Source of the DNA: Stercoripulliclostridium_A sp964480195
GTDB taxonomy: Bacteria; Bacillota; Clostridia; Christensenellales; DTU072
Reading direction: 5' to 3'
NCBI GenBank assembly: GCA_964480195.1
Contig: CAYZOJ010000022.1
Coordinates: forward strand, 1-23,774
Length of the DNA stretch: 23,774 nucleotides
Each line of letters begins with the position of its first letter. The stretch's first letter is position 1. The translations under genes were made by a program, and so were the position numbers. Under the pieces are notes generated by a model. The model did not search any database. It saw nothing but the letters and a program-made list of their open reading frames with translations, and was not told the origin of the DNA. Positions 15,561-21,248 of this stretch are shown here, piece after piece.

Positions 15561-16330
15561 ACGATTTCTTTAAGTCCTTTTTGCATTGCAACGTGAAGAT
15601 TATAGTCCCCTTCTTGCGCACCGCACTCGCGGAGCACGCCGACTACACTTTGACGAGCACAGTCGTATGTATTGTTATGCTCGCTTATGTGTCCCAAAAT
15701 AAAGTTTTTGGTTCCCGATTCCATAATTTTCGCGATAGCCTTACCGCAGGCGACGTTGGAAAGATGTCCGCTTTCTCCGAGTATTCTTTGTTTAAGGTAC
15801 GGCGGGTACGGTCCGTTGAGTAGCATGTTCACATCGTGATTGCTCTCTATCAATACAAGGTCCGCGCCTTTTGTCGCTTCAAAAACGCCTTCCGAAAAGT
15901 ACCCGAGGTCGGTTGCGTATACAAACCGCGAATCCCCGTCCGAAACGGAGTAGCCGACGGGATAAACGGCGTCGTGCGACACCCTAAACGGGCGTATCTC
16001 CATACCGCAGAGAGTAAACGGATTTGTCCCCTCGAAGTAATAACCGCCTTTCAGCTCCGTTTTGCGTTTAAGAACGCTCATCGTTTCGATATTGGTAAAA
16101 ACGGGTATCGAATAGTTCTCCGCAAGAACGGTGGCGCTCTTTATATGGTCGGCGTGTTCGTGCGTTATGAGTATTGCTTTTATCGAATTCCAGCCCGCTC
16201 CCGCCGATTTTATGCCGTCGGTGAGGGCTCGAATGCCGACTCCGCAATCTATTAAGATACGGTTAGCGCCGGAAGTGAGTAACACAGAATTACCACGACT
16301 CCCGGACGCTATTACTTTTACTTCTATCAT
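15542..16330 (-). CDS. walJ: WalJ/YycJ-type metallo-beta-lactamase fold hydrolase
   Basis: 262 residues with the metal motif THEHADHI (H57, H59, D61, H62) and later ESGHLSN and FILGHISEHNN, as in the WalJ (YycJ) family. In Bacillota this protein is commonly encoded with the WalRK cell-wall two-component system and affects cell wall and DNA metabolism; its substrate is not established. Here no walRK genes are adjacent; it sits between an adenine-phosphoribosyltransferase-like gene (41-bp gap) and CPBP genes. The ribosome site before the ATG is weak. A short GC hairpin (CCGTC/GACGG, about 16340-16355) lies in the gap ahead of it. Confidence 0.9.
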   Translation of the reverse strand: MIEVKVIASGSRGNSVLLTSGANRILIDCGVGIRALTDGIKSAGAGWNSIKAILITHEHADHIKSATVLAENYSIPVFTNIETMSVLKRKTELKGGYYFEGTNPFTLCGMEIRPFRVSHDAVYPVGYSVSDGDSRFVYATDLGYFSEGVFEATKGADLVLIESNHDVNMLLNGPYPPYLKQRILGESGHLSNVACGKAIAKIMESGTKNFILGHISEHNNTYDCARQSVVGVLRECGAQEGDYNLHVAMQKGLKEIVCAKRT

Positions 16331-16371
16331 TTGCTTTGCCCGTCTCGCGGACGGATGTTCTTATGTTTTTA

Positions 16372-16917
16372 TTATTTGATTATCGGAATCGTTGCAAGAT
16401 ACTCGACGTTGGGACGCTCGTCCGCATCGCCCTCTGCAAGAACGAATGCGCGCTTAATGACGGTACCGCCCGCCTTTTCGACCAACGCTTCGAGTCCGTG
16501 AAGACTTCCGCCCGTCGAAATAACGTCGTCGACGATCGCTACCTTTTTGCCGTTTAAGAGTTCGACGTCGTGCCTCGAAAGATACAGCGTCTGCTCGCCC
16601 GCCGTCGTTATCGACTTGACGGTAACGGATATGCCGTCCTGCATATAAAGCTTTTTGGACTTACGCGCGACCGCGTAATATTTGTGTCCGAGTTCGCGAG
16701 CTACGACGTGCGCAAGTTGGAGTCCCTTGCTTTCGGCGGTAATTACGACGTCGGCTTCCGGGAGGAGCTTCGCAAGTTCTCTACCGCAATGCTCGGTGAG
16801 TTCCTGCGCTCCGTGAAGGTTGAAGAAGCATATTTTGACGTCGCCGATGGGGATAATCGGAAGGTCTGTTTTGTATCCGCAAATGTCTACGGTGTAATAT
16901 TGTTGTTCGTTTGCCAT
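16372..16917 (-). CDS. apt: Type I phosphoribosyltransferase, adenine phosphoribosyltransferase-like
   Basis: A 181-residue protein with the PRPP-binding motif AIVDDVISTGGS (127-138) and the upstream ITAESKGLQLAHVVARELG segment typical of the APT/XPT branch. APT converts adenine and PRPP to AMP in purine salvage. The flexible-loop region includes YAVARKSKKLYM. AAAGGA lies about eight bases before the ATG. It lies 15 bp after the Dabb gene and 41 bp before walJ. The base specificity is inferred; xanthine or another PRT role (including PurR-like regulators, which however have an N-terminal HTH absent here) cannot be excluded. Confidence 0.8.
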   Translation of the reverse strand: MANEQQYYTVDICGYKTDLPIIPIGDVKICFFNLHGAQELTEHCGRELAKLLPEADVVITAESKGLQLAHVVARELGHKYYAVARKSKKLYMQDGISVTVKSITTAGEQTLYLSRHDVELLNGKKVAIVDDVISTGGSLHGLEALVEKAGGTVIKRAFVLAEGDADERPNVEYLATIPIIK

Positions 16918-16932
16918 AATCGTATTCCTTTA

Positions 16933-17223
16933 TTAAAATTCAAAATCGAGAGCCACACTGCCTTCGCGTACCGCGTGCATATGCGGTTTTACCACCGAGC
17001 AATGATACTCGTCTTTTTGGTACCTTTCGAGAGCTTCTCTGTCGTCGACGGTAACTATCAACGCTACATCATACGACCTTCCCGAATGTAAAAAGTCTAT
17101 GCCGACTTCTATGGAACGAAGTTCGGGCACTTTTCCGTCCATCGAAAGTAGGACTTCTTTTGCTTTGGCGGTTTCTTCCGCCGTCGGGTTTTTGAGTTTG
17201 AACAGCACTATGTGTTTAACCAT
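16933..17223 (-). CDS. Dabb (stress-responsive alpha/beta-barrel) domain protein
   Basis: A 96-residue protein made of a single Dabb domain, a ferredoxin-like dimeric fold. It begins MVKHIVLFKLK and ends with YQKDEYHCSVVKPHMHAV followed by a C-terminal strand, as in the family. Biochemical roles in this family vary and are mostly unknown in bacteria. AAAGGAG precedes the ATG. Lying 11 bp after the GPH transporter stop and 15 bp before the phosphoribosyltransferase, it is in the same transcript. Confidence 0.9.
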   Translation of the reverse strand: MVKHIVLFKLKNPTAEETAKAKEVLLSMDGKVPELRSIEVGIDFLHSGRSYDVALIVTVDDREALERYQKDEYHCSVVKPHMHAVREGSVALDFEF

Positions 17224-17234
17224 TTTTATCTCCT

Positions 17235-18863
17235 TTACGCCTTATTTACAACGTCTTTCCAAGCGGGCAACGCGTCCGCGGATCTGACGTCGCCGTAGAG
17301 TTCGCGAGTAAGTGCGAGGCACTCGGATTTTTCGGATTCGTCCAAGTCTTCATAAGCACCGCTCTTGCGCGCTTCGGTAAAGTAACGCATACGCGCGAGT
17401 TTCTTGTTGGTAACCTTAAAGCGGAACGACGCGATAAACGCAATCGAAATGAACACCGCTATCGCGATTCCGAGCATAAGTCTTATAGCAAGCAAAACTT
17501 CGGGGCTTTGTTGTACGTAGACGGAAGCGTCTTCGGAGGGTTTATAGCCGACAGGCGTCAAAATCCAACCTACCATACCTACGCCCAAAGCTCCCGCTAT
17601 CTTGCGGATAAGGGTCATCATACCGGAGTAACTGCCGGTAGGACGATTGCCGGTTGCGAATTCCGCGACGTCGACAGTATCGGGGAAGATTATCCAAGGC
17701 ATCATTTGCGCACCGCCGAAGCCCAAGCCCATTACGAACGCCACTATCGGAACAAGTACGGGAGGCGCCCAAGATGGATCCATTACCGCGAGCATTATGC
17801 CTCCGATAATATAGAACGGAAGTCCCGCGCGGAATGCGAAAGCCTTGTTCTTTTTATCCATAAATATACGCGTCAACGGGAAAGCGAGAACCGCCGCTAC
17901 CATCAACGGCGCAACGATGAACATCGACGAGAAATTCATTCCGAACAGCTCGTATCCGTGCCAAACGTCGGTCGCGTAGTAAACGGCGAGCGCGCTTATT
18001 ATATCCATACACATAAACGCCGTGGAGTACATCACTATATGCGCGCGGAAAGACTTGTTGCGCATAGGCGCCGCGTAGTTACGGAAGAAATCTTTGATAT
18101 GGAATTTTTGTTTGGGGGACTCGTCTTTTATACGTTCCTTTACGAAAATACTGCAAAGGATAAGTCCACCGCCGAACAGCAGTCCGAATACGCTTGCGGT
18201 AATCAGCCAGAACGCGGTTGCCGAAAGACTCGGAAGGAATGCCGTTTCGGGAGTAACGTATGCTTCGAGAAGCAAAAGAGGTACGACGTAAGAAATACCC
18301 GAGCTTGCCGCGTTGAATACGAGTTTTACGGTATTCGCATTATTGCGTTCGCGGAACGAGGGTGAGATGTCGCTTGCCATCGAGCAGTACGGAACCTGCG
18401 TAATAGTCGAGAACGTATTCCACAAAATATACATTACCGTGATATACGCCACCATACCGCTTACGTCCATTCCCCATTCCTTAATGGGCGCGAACAGTAA
18501 GAACAGTCCTAAAATAAGGCAAATGCCACCGCCGAACATATACGGACGACGTCTGCCGAAACGCGAACGGGTGTTGTCGCTGATGAAACCCATGAGCGGG
18601 TCGGTAATGGCGTCCCAGAATTTGGCGACCATCATTATCGTCGAAGCGACCATCGCTTCTATTCCGAGCGACGTCATGTATTTGAGCATTACGCACGACA
18701 TGAGCGCCACTCCGCCACCGTCCATCAACGAACCTATTCCGTAAAAAATCTTTTCTTTTACGGGAATATAGTCGGGACTGTCCTTCGGAACGGGTCTTGC
18801 GGAATCGTCATTATAGACGACGCCCTCTCCCGTTTTGAGTTCTTCCGCTTTATTGCTTTGCAT
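17235..18863 (-). CDS. GPH-family sugar:cation symporter (MFS)
   Basis: A 542-residue, twelve-helix transporter of the glycoside-pentoside-hexuronide:cation symporter family (MelB-like). Signatures are WDAITDPLMGFISDNTRSRF followed by GRRRPY (about residues 83-108), covering helix II and the conserved cytosolic loop. The N-terminal tail of about 35 residues is acidic and polar; the C-terminal tail after the last helix is about 65 residues. The ATG at 18863 is chosen because GGAGG sits five bases ahead; an in-frame TTG four codons upstream contains the ribosome site itself. The substrate is not predictable from sequence. First gene of the long minus-strand run and divergent from the PIG-L deacetylase gene. 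Confidence 0.92.
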   Translation of the reverse strand: MQSNKAEELKTGEGVVYNDDSARPVPKDSPDYIPVKEKIFYGIGSLMDGGGVALMSCVMLKYMTSLGIEAMVASTIMMVAKFWDAITDPLMGFISDNTRSRFGRRRPYMFGGGICLILGLFLLFAPIKEWGMDVSGMVAYITVMYILWNTFSTITQVPYCSMASDISPSFRERNNANTVKLVFNAASSGISYVVPLLLLEAYVTPETAFLPSLSATAFWLITASVFGLLFGGGLILCSIFVKERIKDESPKQKFHIKDFFRNYAAPMRNKSFRAHIVMYSTAFMCMDIISALAVYYATDVWHGYELFGMNFSSMFIVAPLMVAAVLAFPLTRIFMDKKNKAFAFRAGLPFYIIGGIMLAVMDPSWAPPVLVPIVAFVMGLGFGGAQMMPWIIFPDTVDVAEFATGNRPTGSYSGMMTLIRKIAGALGVGMVGWILTPVGYKPSEDASVYVQQSPEVLLAIRLMLGIAIAVFISIAFIASFRFKVTNKKLARMRYFTEARKSGAYEDLDESEKSECLALTRELYGDVRSADALPAWKDVVNKA

Positions 18864-18890
18864 ACGGACCTCCAATAGTAATCTGTATTT

Positions 18891-18919
18891 ATCATACTAT
18901 AAAAGCGCTTTCTTTTCAA
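18891..18919 (-). promoter_or_regulatory. Promoter of the GPH symporter operon
   Basis: On the minus strand: TTGAAA (18914-18919), 17-bp spacer, TATGAT (18891-18896). Predicted start near 18884, leader about 20 nt. Back to back with the PIG-L promoter, 41 bp between the two -35 boxes. Confidence 0.7.
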
Positions 18920-18960
18920 GAGTTTTTATAGATTACGCGCGCGCGAATCCTCTTCGGGTA

Positions 18961-18989
18961 TTGAACACGATAAAAATTCGTGCTATAAT
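18961..18989 (+). promoter_or_regulatory. Promoter of the PIG-L deacetylase gene
   Basis: TTGAAC (18961-18966), 17-bp spacer, perfect TATAAT (18984-18989). The spacer holds an inverted repeat CACGA-7-TCGTG (18966-18982), a possible operator site. AGGAGG begins at about the predicted start (near 18996), so the leader is very short. Confidence 0.72.
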
Positions 18990-19007
18990 GCTTACAGGAG
19001 GTCCTAT

Positions 19008-19784
19008 ATGTCTTTAATTACCTTTCTTCTTAAAAAAATCGTTCCGCTCCCCAAAATCGGAGCCTATAAAAACTACCTCTTCATCGGTCCCCACCCCGAC
19101 GATATAGAAGTCGGCGCGGGCGCTACCGTTTCGCGCCTCGTAAAAGATGGTAAAAACGTTTCGTTTTTAATCTGCACCGACGGTTGCTACGGTACCGAAG
19201 AAGCCGTTTACGATAAATCGGAACTCGTCCGCGTTCGCCAACAAGAATCCCTCGCGTCTGCAAAATCCTTAGGCGTTACCGACGTTACCTTCCTCCCCTA
19301 CGGGGACGGTTGGGGCTACGACCAAAAAGAACTTACCATCGCTATCGCAAAAGAGATTATCCGCATTAAACCCGACGTCATATTCTGCCCCGATCCGAAC
19401 CTCGCAACAGAGTGCCACCCCGACCATTTGAATGTCGGCAGAGCCGCGGCAAACGCCTTTATGATGTGCGCAAACGCCGGTATGGCAAAAGACTTCGCCG
19501 ATCTCACTCCCGCAGATCCCAAAGCTATAGCTTTCTACTATACCGATCGCCCCAACGTCTACTTCAAGACCAAACCTTCCGACGTAAAAGCACAGCTAAA
19601 CGCCCTCAAACTCTTCCCCTCTCAGTTTACCTTTACCGAGAAAAAAGACGGCTCCGGCGACGGAGTAGCAATGTATTTGCAGTTCAGATCTATAAGGTTC
19701 GGTATTAAAACCCTAAAAGGTCGCGCCGACGGCTTCCGCGCCTACACCCCCACGCATACTCACTGTTGTTCCGAGTACATCTAA
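19008..19784 (+). CDS. PIG-L/LmbE family deacetylase
   Basis: A 258-residue zinc-dependent deacetylase of the PIG-L/LmbE family, which removes acetyl groups from N-acetylglucosamine-containing small molecules or glycoconjugates. The metal-binding signatures are GPHPDDIEVGAG (H29, D31, D32) and the C-terminal HPDH (H137, H140). The usual motif is AHPDD; here the alanine is proline. No signal peptide or anchor, so cytoplasmic. GGAGG is seven bases before the ATG. The gene is alone in its transcript, divergent from the GPH symporter, which hints that its substrate may derive from an imported sugar; that is inference only. Confidence 0.9.
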   Translation: MSLITFLLKKIVPLPKIGAYKNYLFIGPHPDDIEVGAGATVSRLVKDGKNVSFLICTDGCYGTEEAVYDKSELVRVRQQESLASAKSLGVTDVTFLPYGDGWGYDQKELTIAIAKEIIRIKPDVIFCPDPNLATECHPDHLNVGRAAANAFMMCANAGMAKDFADLTPADPKAIAFYYTDRPNVYFKTKPSDVKAQLNALKLFPSQFTFTEKKDGSGDGVAMYLQFRSIRFGIKTLKGRADGFRAYTPTHTHCCSEYI

Positions 19785-19821
19785 CCCAACCACCGAAAAC
19801 AAGCAGAAAATGTTTAAACTT

Positions 19822-19857
19822 AAATAGGTTATCGTCAGCTCGGTAACCTATTTTTTT
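19822..19857 (+). terminator. Terminator of the PIG-L gene
   Basis: AATAGGTTATCG (19823-19834), loop TCAGCT, CGGTAACCTATT (19841-19852) with one T-G pair, followed by five more T residues. A 12-bp stem plus T tract 38 nt after the stop codon. Confidence 0.93.
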
Positions 19858-19877
19858 CTTATACGAAGAACGTTAGC

Positions 19878-19908
19878 GGATAGCCTATTTTTAATTTTCG
19901 GGATTTAC
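19878..19908 (+). repeat. Left inverted terminal repeat
   Basis: 31 bases, starting GGATAGCC and ending GGGATTTAC. It matches the reverse complement of 20303-20334 throughout except for one missing T in the central T run. Confidence 0.9.
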
Positions 19909-19921
19909 ACACGCTCTCGAG

Positions 19922-20027
19922 GCTTGCGCAGTGATATTGCCTATCGGCAGTGATGTTGCCTACGGCAGTGATATTGCTTGCGCAGTGATATTTTGCTACG
20001 CAAAGTGATATTTTCGCGTTGCGAAAA
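19922..20027 (+). repeat. Array of short hairpins separated by AGTGATATT
   Basis: AGTGATATT occurs at 19930, 19967, 19984 and 20004, with the variant AGTGATGTT at 19949. Between copies are different self-complementary blocks: GCC-TATC-GGC (19939-19948), GCC-TAC-GGC (19958-19966), GCTTGCGC (19976-19983, also just before the first unit), TTTGC-TAC-GCAAA (19992-20004) and TTTTCGC-GTT-GCGAAAA (20011-20027). The spacer motif is conserved and the stems differ in sequence but keep pairing, the pattern expected if the folded form matters. Unit spacing is 17-20 nt. Confidence 0.85.
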
Positions 20028-20066
20028 TTATGGTCTTTAAGATTAGAAACCTTATTTACCGATGTT

Positions 20067-20201
20067 AATACAATCGTCGTGTAGCGAAATACAGCCGTTA
20101 AGATGAACAATACAGTCGCCAATCATAGGCGCATTGTGTAGCTCTCGGTTTGATATTTAGTGCTATAACGTGAGAAAATCGGAGCGGAAGCAATACAGGC
20201 G
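20067..20201 (+). repeat. AATACA repeats, three on a 21-nt period
   Basis: AATACAATCG (20067-20076), AATACAGCCG (20088-20097) and AATACAGTCG (20109-20118) start exactly 21 nt apart; a fourth, AATACAGGCG, is at 20192-20201. The third is followed by a small CGCC/GGCG inverted pair. They lie inside the inverted-repeat element; their role is unknown. Confidence 0.6.
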
Positions 20202-20222
20202 TATGCGTGCGGAGATTTCGGC

Positions 20223-20243
20223 TGTCCGCCCGACGGGCGGACA
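20223..20243 (+). other. Perfect 9-bp GC-rich hairpin inside the element
   Basis: TGTCCGCCC, loop GAC, GGGCGGACA. It is not followed by a T tract on either strand, so it does not look like a terminator; it may be a structural or recombination feature of the element. Confidence 0.75.
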
Positions 20244-20302
20244 AACCAAGCCGTTTATCTTGCGTTAGAGGGCTGAAGAGCAAAGCGAGCGCGTGTCAAG
20301 AA

Positions 20303-20334
20303 GTAAATCCCGAAAAATTAAAAATAGGCTATCC
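20303..20334 (-). repeat. Right inverted terminal repeat
   Basis: 32 bases whose reverse complement begins GGATAGCC and ends GGGATTTAC, matching the left repeat apart from one extra T. On the inner side it is preceded by AAGA, which it shares with the partial copy at 20408-20431. Confidence 0.9.
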
Positions 20335-20351
20335 TCTGCATTTGCTTATAT

Positions 20352-20387
20352 TAAGAAAATAAGCTGTCCGAACTTCGAACAGCTTAT
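20352..20387 (-). terminator. Terminator of the GPH transporter-lipoprotein operon
   Basis: On the minus strand ATAAGCTGT (20379-20387) pairs with ACAGCTTAT (20359-20367) around an 11-nt loop that can add two more pairs after a mismatch, followed by TTTCTT. It lies 36 nt after the lipoprotein stop codon. Confidence 0.85.
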
Positions 20388-20407
20388 AATCGTACTAATA
20401 AGTTTAC

Positions 20408-20431
20408 GCCTATTTTTCGGGATTTACTTCT
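20408..20431 (+). repeat. Partial third copy of the terminal repeat over a stop codon
   Basis: GCCTATTTTT joined directly to CGGGATTTACTTCT matches the element's terminal repeat (right-end version) over 24 bases, except that seven bases in the middle are absent. It has the orientation of the left repeat and contains the stop codon and last two codons of the lipoprotein gene (TAA at 20424-20426 on the minus strand). Confidence 0.7.
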
Positions 20432-21248
20432 GTACCGTGAATTTGGGTCCCATGTATACGATTTCGAGCTTGTAGCTCTCGTACTCCAACGTAAACAGTC
20501 CACCGCCTTCTTCTTGCTGATAAACGATTATCGAAGATATTCTGTCATAGCAGACTTCAAACGTTACGTACTTACCGTCGAGCAGGCTCTTTTTGCCGTT
20601 TGTGGCTTCGTAACGTGCGAGGTAATCGTTGCTCATTTTGCAAGTTATGGTTACGACGTGCCCTTTCTTTTGTACGCCCGCGTTGCTTACGCCGTCAAAA
20701 ACGAGATCTTCTTTCGCGATTCCTTTAAGCTCGGTCAAAATCGTATCGAGGGTATAGGGCTTAAACGCGTCGGAGAGCACGTATTCTTTTGCGGTAACGC
20801 CTGCGGTTACTTTATATTTCTTTTGGGAACCGTCGGTGCCCATTGAGGTGTCCCATTCGCTGAGATAAGTTTTTCCGTCGTCGGCGTATCCGCAATAGAT
20901 TTCTTTATTTACGGTATCGTTTTCCGACTCGGTTACCATAACTTTAAGTCCCGAATAGTCGTACTCGGCGGAACTGTTTTTGATAAAATCATAGTCGTTG
21001 TCTATATCGCAAAGAACGTTGACTTTACGACTGACGACGTTGTTGCTAAGCCCCGCGCGAGGCGTCGATACGGACTCTTTCCAATAGAATATATGTGCGT
21101 TGTCCTCGTGTAAAGTATTGCTTAGCGCATCACGCAACGTGGCATAGCCCTCGTCGACCGACATTTGGGTGCATCCGGCAAACGCGAAAATCGTTACCGC
21201 AACGATTGCCGTCAAACATATAACGGATACTGTTCTTTTAAGTTTCAT
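20424..21248 (-). CDS. Lipoprotein of unknown function, paired with a GPH transporter
   Basis: A 274-residue protein with a basic N-terminus (MKLKRT), a hydrophobic helix to about residue 24 and the lipobox FAGC, so C26 should be lipidated and the protein held on the outer face of the membrane. The mature part is rich in Tyr, Asp and Lys and looks like an extended beta-sheet protein (KVMVTESEND, HVVTITCKMS, YVTFEVCYDR, SYKLEIVYMG). I recognise no named domain. Its ATG shares one base with the transporter stop (TAATG), so translation is coupled and a joint function with that transporter is plausible. Its final two codons and stop coincide with a sequence matching the nearby mobile-element repeat. 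Confidence 0.87.
   Translation of the reverse strand: MKLKRTVSVICLTAIVAVTIFAFAGCTQMSVDEGYATLRDALSNTLHEDNAHIFYWKESVSTPRAGLSNNVVSRKVNVLCDIDNDYDFIKNSSAEYDYSGLKVMVTESENDTVNKEIYCGYADDGKTYLSEWDTSMGTDGSQKKYKVTAGVTAKEYVLSDAFKPYTLDTILTELKGIAKEDLVFDGVSNAGVQKKGHVVTITCKMSNDYLARYEATNGKKSLLDGKYVTFEVCYDRISSIIVYQQEEGGGLFTLEYESYKLEIVYMGPKFTVQK

Larger units (their letters stand above)
19878..20334. mobile_element. MITE-like element with ~31-bp inverted terminal repeats
   Basis: A 457-bp block bounded by near-perfect inverted repeats: left 19878-19908 (starts GGATAGCCTATTTTTAATTT) and the reverse complement of 20303-20334, differing by one extra T. Similarity continues inward with an offset (ACACGC-CTCG on both sides). 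The interior holds no convincing ORF but does hold a hairpin array, AATACA repeats and a strong GC hairpin, listed separately. It sits exactly between two convergent terminators (ending 19857 and starting 20352), a harmless place for an insertion. No clear target-site duplication is visible (flanks CGTTAGC and TCTGCAT). Its class and its transposase are unknown. Together with flanking sequence it makes up the geneless stretch 19785-20423. Confidence 0.75.

Noticed and set aside
17508..18365. A 285-residue plus-strand open frame opposite the GPH symporter
   Set aside because: Antisense shadow; composition rich in His, Arg and Tyr reflects the complement of the symporter's codons, and no membrane, domain or start signals are present.
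19930..20012. CRISPR-like array
   Set aside because: Only 9-base linkers are constant, the intervals are palindromes of 8-17 nt instead of unique spacers of about 30 nt, and there are no cas genes.
19859..20122. 87-residue minus-strand open frame across the hairpin array
   Set aside because: It starts within the element, crosses the left terminal repeat and ends outside it, and its sequence simply translates the repeats; no ribosome site.
19861..20340. Target-site duplication flanking the inverted-repeat element
   Set aside because: The flanks outside the repeats (CGTTAGC left, TCTGCAT right) show no convincing direct match.
20293..20475. 60-residue plus-strand open frame over the right terminal repeat
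   Set aside because: It crosses the terminal repeat and the neighbouring terminator and runs antisense into the lipoprotein gene; no ribosome site.
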